A stretch of 30,002 nt of DNA from Pseudomonadota bacterium (GTDB lineage Bacteria; Pseudomonadota; Gammaproteobacteria; Xanthomonadales; Rhodanobacteraceae). Position numbers and translations under genes: made by a program. The stretch covers positions 1 through 30,002 of the forward strand of contig JAEYZH010000032.1 in assembly GCA_023430685.1 (NCBI GenBank), in the 5' to 3' direction. The notes below the pieces were generated by a model that saw nothing but the letters and a program-made list of their open reading frames with translations, made no database searches and had not been told where the DNA came from. This document shows positions 6,818 through 15,369 of the stretch, one piece after another. The first letter of the stretch is position 1. Each line of letters opens with the position of its first letter.

Positions 6818-7309
6818 CTATCGTCGAAGCTCGATCGAGGCGTCGGCGACGTCGGAGCGGATGACCAGTCCGCCGCGGCGGTGCTCCCAGCGTGACGGAG
6901 TCGCGAGGATGCTCTCGATGAGCGCTTCATCACGCTGCAGCGGCGCACATTTCACGGCGACGTCGAGTATCGGTTCGCCCGTTGAGACATCGACCCTCGG
7001 ACCACAGCCCAACAACGTGCTCTTGCACAGTGGGCTGCCCTCCCTACATGCCGGCGCGAGATGCTTGCCGTTGGACCGGATCCGCCTGTCGTGCGCATTT
7101 ATTCCGTGCAGCGATATGTCGAACAGGTCCTGATCACCCGACTGTGCGATATCGATACCGAACTCGCGCGCGGGCGTTCGACGCCTGCCGTTCTCGTACA
7201 CGGCATGCACTTGCCAGGAGCCGACGTTGTCGTCGAACCGCGACATCCTCGTACCCGCGCAGCCCGAAGAAAGCGCGACCAGCACGAGCCAGGAAATCTG
7301 CACGCGCAT
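6818..7309 (-). CDS. small predicted lipoprotein
   Basis: 163 residues beginning MRVQISWLVLVALSSGCAG: a short hydrophobic signal with lipobox LSSGC (Cys17), predicting an outer-membrane or periplasmic lipoprotein. The remainder has a beta-rich look (SWQVHAVYENGRR, GIDIAQSG) and four further Cys in PACREGSPLCKS and LLGCG/KCAP. I do not recognise the family. An in-frame ATG one codon upstream (7312) is equally possible; GGGAG precedes both. Only 11-14 bp separate it from the stop of the transporter gene upstream, so it is probably the last gene of a GST-EamA-lipoprotein operon. Confidence 0.65.
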   Translation of the reverse strand: MRVQISWLVLVALSSGCAGTRMSRFDDNVGSWQVHAVYENGRRRTPAREFGIDIAQSGDQDLFDISLHGINAHDRRIRSNGKHLAPACREGSPLCKSTLLGCGPRVDVSTGEPILDVAVKCAPLQRDEALIESILATPSRWEHRRGGLVIRSDVADASIELRR

Positions 7310-7323
7310 CATCCGGTCTCCCA

Positions 7324-8259
7324 TCATTCGGGTTCGGCGACCCCGTGTGATTCTACCCGCGCCTTGCGCGCACCGGGCCGCCACGAGCCGACGAAGATGC
7401 CGAGCAGCGACAGCGCGACGCCGACCCAGTCCATCGACCGGGTCGGGCGCGCGAACAGGATCACGTCGAACACGAACGACAGCGCGGGCTGCAGCAGCAG
7501 CAACAGGCCGATCAGCGACGCGGGCAATCGCGGCATCGCGCGCGTGAGCAGTACCCAGCCGAGCACCTGGCCGAAGAACGCGAGGCCGATCAGCGCCGAC
7601 GCGCTCTGCAGGTCGGGGATCGCGAAACGCTCGCGTTCGAACAGCGCGACGAGGCCGAGGATCACCGCGCTGACGAGGCTGCTCACGCAGAGCAGCTGCG
7701 CCGGATGCAGCCGGACATGGCCCGCGCGCTGCGCGTGGCGTGTCGACAGCATGTACAGCGCGTACGCGAAGCCGGTGACGACGCCGAGCACGACGCCGAG
7801 CCGGTAGCGTGCGTCGAATGCGTTCCAGTCGAGCCCGACCAGCAGGTAGAGGCCGAGGAATGCGAGCGCGACGCCGGCGAGGAATGGCCAACCGAGCTTC
7901 TCGCGATACCAGAGCCAGCCCGCGAGCGCCATCAGGAACACCTGGAAGTTGCCGAGCAGGGTCGCGAGGCCGGGGCCGACGTACAGGATGCTCCGGTGCC
8001 ACATCACGAGGTCGATCGCGAAGGCTGCGCCCGGCAGCAGCAGCCAGCCAAGGTCGCTCCAGCGCACGCGCTGCCACTGCCGCGTCGCGACCAGCCACGC
8101 GAGCAGCATCAAGCCGCCGAACGCCATGCGGTAGAAGCCCGATACCGTCGGGCCGACATGCGCGTACTTGACGAAGATGCTGGTGGTGCTGATCGCGCAG
8201 GCGCCGACGATCATCTGGATCAGCGCCTGGCGCTCGACGCCCGGCGATCCGGCGGTCAT
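7324..8259 (-). CDS. EamA/DMT-family inner-membrane transporter
   Basis: 311 residues with about ten hydrophobic helices in two repeats, the arrangement of the drug/metabolite transporter superfamily (two EamA domains). Characteristic stretches are TTSIFVKYAHVGPTVSGFYR near the N-terminus, LATLLGNFQVFLMALAGWL in repeat 1 and LPASLIGLLLLLQPALSFV in repeat 2, a typical EamA helix 9 motif. These proteins export or import small metabolites; the substrate cannot be read from the sequence. Start ATG 8259 overlaps the stop of the GST-like gene by 4 bp (ATGA), implying translational coupling. An open frame extends further upstream but runs inside the GST gene. Confidence 0.9.
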   Translation of the reverse strand: MTAGSPGVERQALIQMIVGACAISTTSIFVKYAHVGPTVSGFYRMAFGGLMLLAWLVATRQWQRVRWSDLGWLLLPGAAFAIDLVMWHRSILYVGPGLATLLGNFQVFLMALAGWLWYREKLGWPFLAGVALAFLGLYLLVGLDWNAFDARYRLGVVLGVVTGFAYALYMLSTRHAQRAGHVRLHPAQLLCVSSLVSAVILGLVALFERERFAIPDLQSASALIGLAFFGQVLGWVLLTRAMPRLPASLIGLLLLLQPALSFVFDVILFARPTRSMDWVGVALSLLGIFVGSWRPGARKARVESHGVAEPE

Positions 8260-8924
8260 GCAACCTCGTCCGTCGCAGCGAGCGTCTCGGGTTCGTTCGC
8301 GGCCGCGTCCAGCCACTCCTGCATCGCGGGCAGCGCGAGCAGCGCCCGGGTCCACGCCCGTGCTCCGTCGTCGATCTCGATCCCGTAGCTCCGGAAGCGC
8401 ATCGCGACCGGCGCGTACATCGCATCGGCGATCGAGAACGCCCCGAACAGGAACGGTCCGCCATCGCCGAAGCGCGCGCGGCAATCGCGCCAGAGTGCGA
8501 GCACCCGCGCGACGTCACGCTGCACCTCGGCCGGCAGCGCGAGGCCGGCGCTGCGCCGCCGGCAGTTCATCGGCATGCGCGCACGCAGGGCCGCGAAGCC
8601 CGCGTGCATCTCGGCGCTGGCCGCGCGCGCGACCGCTCGCGCGTGCCGCGATGCCGGCCAGCCGGCTCCGCCGAGGAACGCCTCGTTCGCGTACTCGCAG
8701 ATCGCGAGCGAGTCCCACAGCACGAGTTCGCCATGGCGCATCGCGGGGACCGTGCGCGTCGGCGACCACCGGCCGATCGCATCCGCGAAGGCCGGCGTGT
8801 CGAGGGGCAACCGCACTTCGTCGAAGTCGACGCCGTGGTGGCGCAGCAGCAACCACGGGCGCAACGACCAGGACGAGTAGTTCTTGTTGCCGATCACGAG
8901 GATCGGACGCTCGATCGTGGCCAT
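8256..8924 (-). CDS. glutathione S-transferase family protein
   Basis: About 222 residues with an N-terminal thioredoxin-fold domain starting RPILVIGNKNYSSWSLRPWLLL, typical of a proteobacterial GST subgroup where a Ser in YSSWS is the likely glutathione-activating residue. The cis-Pro segment is TVPAMRHG, followed by LWDSLAICEYANE, the usual Glu/Asp-Ser-type glutathione site. The C-terminal helical domain contains FGAFSIADAMYAPVAMRF, the conserved GST capping motif. Detoxification or a ligand-binding role is likely; the substrate is unknown. The start is set at MATIERP because homologues begin just before RPILVIGNKNYSSW; ATGs at 8930 and 8939 are also in frame. First gene of the coupled operon ending at 6818. 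Confidence 0.88.
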   Translation of the reverse strand: MATIERPILVIGNKNYSSWSLRPWLLLRHHGVDFDEVRLPLDTPAFADAIGRWSPTRTVPAMRHGELVLWDSLAICEYANEAFLGGAGWPASRHARAVARAASAEMHAGFAALRARMPMNCRRRSAGLALPAEVQRDVARVLALWRDCRARFGDGGPFLFGAFSIADAMYAPVAMRFRSYGIEIDDGARAWTRALLALPAMQEWLDAAANEPETLAATDEVA

Positions 8925-8998
8925 CGGCATGGGACGCACGCGGTCGCAGGGGCGGCGAGACTAGCAGAACGGGACGGTGCTGCCGCGTGCCGGTCGAC

Positions 8999-9259
8999 TC
9001 AGGTGGGTGCGAGCAGGTCGGGCGTTCCGGCGCGTGCGCGATGCTCGCTGAGGTCGGCGTCGATCGCGCTCACGACCGGCATCGCGCGCTCGACGTCGTG
9101 CCCGGCGACCATCACCGCGACGAGGTTCCATGCGGGCAGCTCGCCGATCGCGCCGGTGAGGTATTCGCCGCTGACGAACGCGACCACGCCCTCGGCCGCG
9201 AGCGCGGCCTTGACGAGGTTCGCGTCGATGATGTTTTCGGCCCGATAGATGATCTGCAT
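8999..9259 (-). CDS. DUF2007-type small signal-transduction-like protein
   Basis: 86 residues starting MQIIYRAENIIDANLVKAALAAEGV. The pattern of a short strand, then a helix (ANLVKAALAAEGV), then strand FVSGEY and a GELPAWNLVAVMV segment is that of DUF2007 proteins (putative prokaryotic signal-transducing proteins, PII-like fold). Members are usually 70-100 residues; no enzymatic activity is established. The open frame runs further upstream, but the family begins at this Met. It is divergent from the DUF3253 gene and transcribed toward the GST gene, 75 bp away. Confidence 0.75.
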   Translation of the reverse strand: MQIIYRAENIIDANLVKAALAAEGVVAFVSGEYLTGAIGELPAWNLVAVMVAGHDVERAMPVVSAIDADLSEHRARAGTPDLLAPT

Positions 9260-9388
9260 GGGCCGATTCTGCGCGTTTCGCGCGGCCAAGGCACGCCACG
9301 CGTGCTGGCGGGCGCAGTCGGCCGCGACGGATCGGGCGCGCGGAAGGTGGCGAATCGAATACGGAGGTGCAGGCCGCCCCGGTCGCGT

Positions 9389-9394
9389 TATGAT
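9389..9394 (+). promoter_or_regulatory. -10-like TATGAT
   Basis: TATGAT stands out in GC-rich sequence 54 bp before the DUF3253 start. No convincing -35 hexamer lies 16-18 bp upstream, so this is a weak promoter call. Confidence 0.3.
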
Positions 9395-9447
9395 GCCCGC
9401 CGTCGCGCGGTCGAATGCCGCCCCTGCGAGACCTGCGAAGAAGCCGC

Positions 9448-9756
9448 ATGCTCCAGCCCGCACCGGACGACAACCTCGCGGACCGCATTCGCGAATGCGT
9501 GCTCGAGCTACTGGTCGAGCGCGGCCCGGGTCGCAGCATCTGCCCGAGCGAGGCCGCGCGCCTGCTCGGCGTGCGCATGGGCTGTCGCTGGCAGGAACTC
9601 ATGCGCCCGGTGCGCACGATCGCATCGAACCTCGCCGACGACGGACTGATTGAGGCCACGCAGCACGATCGGGTCGTCGACCTCAAGGACGTGCGCGGGC
9701 CGGTGCGCCTGCGCCTGCGCCCGATCGCGGGCCAGCGCACGGCCTGCCACGCCTGA
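9448..9756 (+). CDS. DUF3253 family protein
   Basis: 102 residues with a winged-helix look. Helix 1 is LADRIRECVLELLVERGPG, the motif RSICPSEAARLLG follows, then W-Q-E-L-M-R-P-V-R and ASNLADDGLIEATQHDRVVD. This order (SICPSEVAR, WR..M..VR, L...G.I...Q.G..VD) is the DUF3253 signature. Members are short and have no established function; DNA binding is possible from the fold. ATG 9448 is used because the preceding GAAGAAG can serve as ribosome binding site; the frame is open upstream. It is followed 65 bp later by glnS, possibly with a separate promoter. Confidence 0.75.
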   Translation: MLQPAPDDNLADRIRECVLELLVERGPGRSICPSEAARLLGVRMGCRWQELMRPVRTIASNLADDGLIEATQHDRVVDLKDVRGPVRLRLRPIAGQRTACHA

Positions 9757-9773
9757 GCCTGCGGGCGTCCTGC

Positions 9774-9779
9774 TAGACT
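9774..9779 (+). promoter_or_regulatory. -10-like TAGACT before glnS
   Basis: TAGACT lies 42 bp before the glnS start, with CTGAGC (9753-9758) 15 bp upstream as a poor -35. The spacing is short, so this is tentative. Confidence 0.3.
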
Positions 9780-9821
9780 GCGCGGTTTGTGCACCCGGAC
9801 GCCGCGTCGCGGCGAAGACGC

Positions 9822-11561
<1,740 letters not shown>

Positions 11562-11729
11562 TCCGGCATGACGCCACCGCGGCCTTCCCGGGGTCGTAGT
11601 GGAAGATCTCCGCGGGTGATCGGCCAGCGCCCGTCGCGCTTGGCGAGCGCCGGCGGGTCGGTCGATGGCTTCGTTGCGATCGTGCACTCGACGCGCGCAA
11701 GCGCGGTGACCGGACCCGCGAACGCGGGA

Positions 11730-12494
11730 TCAGGTCGCGCGGAACACGAGGCTGCAGCAGGTCACCGCGCCCTCGGCCTTCTGCAGTTCCGAGACGTCGA
11801 CCGTGACCACGTCGACGCCGGCCGCGCGAATCCGCGCGTGCGTGCGCGGGAAGCACGCCGGCGACACCACCGCGTCGCCGATGCGCAACACGTTCGCCGC
11901 GTGTTCCTCGCCGGGATCCACCTCGACGATGCGGTACGCGGCGAACGGTTCGCGGTCGATCCAGGCAGGCTGCAGCAGCACGCTCCGGTCATCGAGCGCG
12001 GTGACCGCCGATTTCAGGTGCAGGCACCCGCGCGTCGGCACCGACTCGACCTCATGGCCGTGCGCGCCGAGGATCGCGCGCAGCTGCGCGATGCCCTGCG
12101 AATTGGTGCGAGCCGACTCGCCGACGAACACGCGGCGCCCGATCCGCAGCACGTCACCCCCGTCGAGCGTGCCCGGCGCGACGATCGCGTGGAGCGGACG
12201 ATGGCGAGCGAGTATCGCGGCGACGCTTTCGCCCTCGCGACGGCGCGAAGCGGCCCCGGGCCGCGTCATCACCGCAACCTCGTCGGTGACGATCGCGACG
12301 TCCTCGACGAACACCGCGTCCGGCATCTCGGGCTGCTCGGGCAGCCCGATCACGTCGCAACCGAGTGCCTGCAGCGCGTCGCGGTACGCCGCATGCTGGT
12401 CGCGCGCACGTGCGAGGTCGATGCGGGTGCGCGGAACGAACGAGAGTTCGCACTGCGCGAGGCTCGCGCTCACTTCCCGGGTCAGCGCGATCAT
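11730..12494 (-). CDS. dimethylarginine dimethylaminohydrolase (DDAH)-like amidinotransferase-fold enzyme
   Basis: 254 residues, the length of bacterial DDAH, which hydrolyses methylated arginines to citrulline and methylamines. Motifs in order: PDAVFVEDVAIV (58-69), GTLDGGDVLRIG (108-119), the catalytic His159 in GCLHLKSA, and the nucleophile Cys246 near the C-terminus in EGAVTCCSLVF. A second Cys follows at 247. ATG 12494 is preceded by GGAG about 6 nt upstream, a good ribosome binding site. Related enzymes are arginine deiminases, so the substrate is inferred from length and motifs. The region downstream (11562-11729) shows no recognisable gene; one minus-strand frame there is open but matches nothing I know. 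Confidence 0.88.
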   Translation of the reverse strand: MIALTREVSASLAQCELSFVPRTRIDLARARDQHAAYRDALQALGCDVIGLPEQPEMPDAVFVEDVAIVTDEVAVMTRPGAASRRREGESVAAILARHRPLHAIVAPGTLDGGDVLRIGRRVFVGESARTNSQGIAQLRAILGAHGHEVESVPTRGCLHLKSAVTALDDRSVLLQPAWIDREPFAAYRIVEVDPGEEHAANVLRIGDAVVSPACFPRTHARIRAAGVDVVTVDVSELQKAEGAVTCCSLVFRAT

Positions 12495-12545
12495 GCAGCA
12501 CTCCGTCGGCGGACTGACGGACGCATTGTCTCGCAATCGCGGCGC

Positions 12546-13082
12546 TCAGCGCCCGAGTTCGGGCAATCGGTAGTCGAACTCGTAGGAATGCGCGCCGTCG
12601 GCGGCGATCACGATCCTCATCGATCCCTCGAGACCGGCCAGTTCGCCGATGCCCGAATCGGGGATGACGATGATGTTCTGGCGCTGCTCGCCGCGCTGCA
12701 TCGTGCTGCTGTGCTGCAACGCGAAGCTGCCGCGCCGGCCCTGCAGGCTGCCTTCGACGCGCTCGATCGCGACATAGCCGGCGGAGTCCGCGATCGCGGT
12801 GCGCCAGGCGAGCATTTCCCCGGTGCTGGTCGCTTCGAGGTCGCCGTGAAAGCGCTTGTCGAGCGACATGCGCCCGACGCCGGCCGCCTGCGCCTGCGGA
12901 TTGTCGGCAATCTGTGGTGCAATCCTGACCTCGAACGGACCGCGGGCCTGCTGGTTCATCGGTGCTGCTCCTGCGAGGGTCGACATGCCTGGAAGCGGTT
13001 CGCGCGCGATGCCGACGCAGCAGAGCGCGACCAGCGCCAGCGAAGTCGTGCTGCGAATCCACGCGTGCGTGAAGGGGTTCAT
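12546..13082 (-). CDS. exported DUF3224 protein
   Basis: 178 residues with an N-terminal hydrophobic segment (STTSLALVALCCVGIA) that could be a signal peptide or anchor, then a DUF3224 domain from about residue 70: SLDKRFHGDLEATSTGEML, AGYVAIERVEGSLQGRRGSF, ALQHSSTMQRG, PDSGIGELAGLEGSM and YEFDYRLP. These blocks follow the family consensus closely. DUF3224 proteins are usually cytosolic and ~130 residues, so the exported N-terminal extension is unusual. The function is unknown; the fold is allene-oxide-cyclase-like. It is divergent from an AraC-type regulator across 126 bp and downstream of nothing obvious, so that regulator may control it. Confidence 0.8.
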   Translation of the reverse strand: MNPFTHAWIRSTTSLALVALCCVGIAREPLPGMSTLAGAAPMNQQARGPFEVRIAPQIADNPQAQAAGVGRMSLDKRFHGDLEATSTGEMLAWRTAIADSAGYVAIERVEGSLQGRRGSFALQHSSTMQRGEQRQNIIVIPDSGIGELAGLEGSMRIVIAADGAHSYEFDYRLPELGR

Positions 13083-13208
13083 CCGGATTCCGTCGCTTCC
13101 ATCGTGGACCCGATTGCAACAGCACGCGCGCGGCGGCGATTGCAAAAACGCGACGCGATGCGGCGCGACGGCGCCGGCCACGTGCCGGGATGACGGAACG
13201 GAGGTCGG
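13083..13208. promoter_or_regulatory. divergent control region between DUF3224 and AraC genes
   Basis: This 126-bp gap must carry the promoters of both divergent genes. I could not identify convincing -35/-10 pairs or a clear operator. GGAGG just before 13209 is the ribosome binding site of the AraC gene. Confidence 0.4.
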
Positions 13209-14018
13209 ATGAAGTTCGGTCCCGGAGATGCGCGCGGCATCCTGCACAGGCTCGCACCGGCCGAGCGGTTCCAGCATGCGCGCTTCCCGGCGCGCCCGCC
13301 GCTCGACGCGTTCGTGCTGCATGGGTGGATCGTGCGCTGGGACCTGCGCGGGCAGCCGCCTACGCTGCAGGAGACGTTGCCGCACCCGAACGTCTACCTC
13401 GTGTTCGAGCGCGGCGTCGGCACCGTGAATGGGGTCGCCGAGGGACGCTGGTCGCGCGAACTCGAGGGCGAAGGCTTCGCGTTCGGCGTGAAGTTCCGTC
13501 CCGGCGGTTTCCGGCCGTTCTTCGGCCAGCCGGTTTCGCGGCTGGCCAATCGATCGCTCGCGCTGCGCGAGGTGTTCGGCGACGCGGGCGCGGACCTCGA
13601 GTGCGCGGTATTCGCGGCGACCGACGCGCGCGCGATGAACGACGTCGTGCACCGGTTCCTCTGCGGCCGCCTGCCCGCCCCCGATCCGGATGCCGCGCGT
13701 GCAGCGCAGATCGTCGAGGCGATCGCGCTCGATCGCAGCCTGCTCAAGGTCGACGACCTCGTCGCGCGCTTCGGGCTCGGCAAGCGCTCATTGCAACGCC
13801 TGTTCAGCGAATACGTCGGCGTCGGCCCGAAATGGGTGATCGGCCGTTACCGACTGCACGAGGCGATCGATCGCATCGCCGACGGCAAGCGCGTGGACTG
13901 GGCGACGCTCGCACTCGACCTCGGCTATTTCGACCAGGCCCACTTCATCCGCGACTTTCGCCGGCTCGTCGGTCGCACCCCCACCGACTACGCGCAATCG
14001 GTGCGCGGGGCGGTCTGA
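13209..14018 (+). CDS. AraC-family transcriptional regulator
   Basis: 269-residue regulator. The N-terminal ~160 residues form a sensor domain of the type linked to AraC regulators (LHGWIVRWDLRGQPP, ETLPHPNVYLVFERG, GVKFRPGGFRPFFG). The C-terminal AraC DNA-binding domain has a first helix-turn-helix in VDDLVARFGLGKRSLQRLF and a second in LALDLGYFDQAHFIRDFRR, ending VGRTPTDYA, the conserved AraC tail. The ribosome binding site GGAGG precedes the ATG by about 5 nt. No effector is predictable. Divergence from the DUF3224 gene suggests that gene as a candidate target. Confidence 0.9.
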   Translation: MKFGPGDARGILHRLAPAERFQHARFPARPPLDAFVLHGWIVRWDLRGQPPTLQETLPHPNVYLVFERGVGTVNGVAEGRWSRELEGEGFAFGVKFRPGGFRPFFGQPVSRLANRSLALREVFGDAGADLECAVFAATDARAMNDVVHRFLCGRLPAPDPDAARAAQIVEAIALDRSLLKVDDLVARFGLGKRSLQRLFSEYVGVGPKWVIGRYRLHEAIDRIADGKRVDWATLALDLGYFDQAHFIRDFRRLVGRTPTDYAQSVRGAV

Positions 14019-14044
14019 CACGCTTCAGGTACGCGGCGTATGCT
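14015..14044 (+). promoter_or_regulatory. promoter with leaderless-type spacing to a lipoprotein gene
   Basis: CTGACA (14015-14020) and TATGCT (14039-14044) are 18 bp apart. The predicted transcript start falls at or within a base or two of ATG 14052, leaving no room for a ribosome binding site. Confidence 0.5.
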
Positions 14045-14051
14045 GCCGCGC

Positions 14052-14378
14052 ATGCGCACGCTGCCCTCCCTGCTCCTGCTGCTCGTGCTCGCGGCTTGCG
14101 CGCAGGCCACTCCGCACGCCGACACACAGCCAGCAGTCCCGGAGGTCGACACCCGCTGTCGCGTCGATGCCGATTGCGCGATCAAGGATGTCGGCAACTG
14201 CTGCGGCCACTACCCCGCCTGCGTGCATCGCGACAGCCCGACCTTTCCCGAACGCGTGAAGGCCGATTGCGAGCGCCGCGGAATGGCCGGCGTCTGCGGC
14301 TTCCCGGTGATCGAAGGCTGCGCCTGCGTCGAGGGCCGCTGCGAGGCGGCCGATCACGCGCCCGGCGTGGTGCGCTGA
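14052..14378 (+). CDS. cysteine-rich predicted lipoprotein
   Basis: 108 residues starting MRTLPSLLLLLVLAACAQ, with lipobox LAAC (Cys16). The mature part has nine Cys in a tight pattern: RCRVDADC, GNCCGHYPAC, ADC, GVCGF and CACVEGRC. The CRVDADCA...NCCGHYPACV...CACVEGRC layout resembles small secreted Cys-rich proteins that open with an eukaryote-like knot motif; disulfides are likely after export. I know no function. The ATG at 14052 begins a proper signal; an ATG at 14040 overlaps the -10 box and is unlikely. Confidence 0.7.
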   Translation: MRTLPSLLLLLVLAACAQATPHADTQPAVPEVDTRCRVDADCAIKDVGNCCGHYPACVHRDSPTFPERVKADCERRGMAGVCGFPVIEGCACVEGRCEAADHAPGVVR

Positions 14379-14508
14379 CTTCTCGCGGCGCCGGTTTCGC
14401 CGTCGCGGCCATGCGCGCACGGTGCGAAGCGGGTCACCGGACGTGATGCCACCCCGCGGGCGTCGAGGCGTGCAGCGGCGCGCGATGGTCCGCGCCGGGC
14501 CAACCCGC

Positions 14509-14514
14509 TAGGCT
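14509..14514 (+). promoter_or_regulatory. -10-like TAGGCT before the deaminase gene
   Basis: TAGGCT lies 33 bp before the start codon, with TGGTCC (14486-14491) 17 bp upstream as a weak -35. Confidence 0.3.
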
Positions 14515-14547
14515 TGTGCGCAACACCCTCCCCTGACTCCGAAATCG

Positions 14548-15102
14548 ATGACGACGTCCACGCTCACCCTGCCCGCCTGGCTCGACACCGCGATCGACGC
14601 TACGCGTTCGTACGCCGACGATGCGGCCAAGGTCGCGCTCGCGATCGAGCTCGCGCGCCGCAACGTGCTGGAACGCAGCGGCGGTCCGTTCGGCGCCGTG
14701 GTGTTCGACGGCGACGGCTGCGTGGTGGCGGCCGGCGTCAATCGCGTGCTGCCTTCGGCCTGTTCGATTGCACACGCGGAGATCATGGCGTTCATCGCGG
14801 CGCAAGCGAGGCTCGGTCGCGCGCGCCTCAACGAGACTGGCGGTCGCTACGTGCTCGCGACGAGCGCGCAACCATGCTGCCAGTGCTACGGCGCAAGCAT
14901 CTGGGCCGGCATCGACGAGTTGCTGATCGGCGCGCGTGCCGAGGACGTGATGGAACTGAGCGAGTTCGACGAAGGCCCGTTGCCAGCCGACTGGATCGGC
15001 GAACTCGAGCGACGCGGCATCGCGGTGCGACGCGACATCCTGCGCGAACAGGCGCGCGCGGTGTTCACGCTGTACGCCGAGCAGGGCGGGCGCGCGTACT
15101 GA
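14548..15102 (+). CDS. cytidine/deoxycytidylate deaminase-family nucleoside deaminase
   Basis: 184-residue zinc deaminase. Zinc ligands and catalytic acid are His76 and Glu78 in AHAEIMAF, plus Cys110 and Cys113 in QPCCQC (the PCxxC motif). GGPFGAVVFDGDG (45-57) is the substrate-pocket strand typical of guanine deaminase and tRNA adenosine deaminase relatives. The C-terminal LPADWIGELERRGI extension and the ELSEFDEGPLP segment favour a nucleoside/guanine deaminase over TadA, but the substrate is not certain. No obvious ribosome binding site precedes ATG 14548. Confidence 0.85.
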   Translation: MTTSTLTLPAWLDTAIDATRSYADDAAKVALAIELARRNVLERSGGPFGAVVFDGDGCVVAAGVNRVLPSACSIAHAEIMAFIAAQARLGRARLNETGGRYVLATSAQPCCQCYGASIWAGIDELLIGARAEDVMELSEFDEGPLPADWIGELERRGIAVRRDILREQARAVFTLYAEQGGRAY

Positions 15103-15130
15103 GGGAGCGATTGCGGGCGGGAGAAAACGC

Positions 15131-15149
15131 GCAAGCCACGTGCGCTTGC
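15131..15149. terminator. stem-loop between convergent genes
   Basis: GCAAGC (15131-15136) and GCTTGC (15144-15149) flank CACGTGC, 29 nt after the deaminase stop. There is no T-tract. The rest of the 267-bp convergent gap (15103-15369) holds short palindromes such as CACGCGCGCGTG (15250-15261) and two CCTTCGGTCG copies, but no gene. Confidence 0.35.
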
Positions 15150-15369
15150 ATGCTCCATCGAACGCGAGCGGGCTGGAATCTCGCGCGAAGCCAGCGAAGT
15201 GCGCCGGCCGACCTTCGGTCGTCCCGCCTGTGGCGCGCGCACGAGCCGCCACGCGCGCGTGCCCTTGCAGGCTGGACGCGTGCAGCGCGGCCGGCGCTTT
15301 GTCGGCAAACCTTCGGTCGACCGGCCCGCGGGCAGCGCTTCCTTCACGCGTAGCGGCGCTGGCGACCCG

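Noticed and set aside
11562..11729. Open minus-strand frame after the DDAH gene (ALARVECTIATKPSTDPP...)
   Set aside because: It has a somewhat coding-like third-position bias, but no clear start, no recognised family, and runs into glnS. A gene remnant cannot be excluded.
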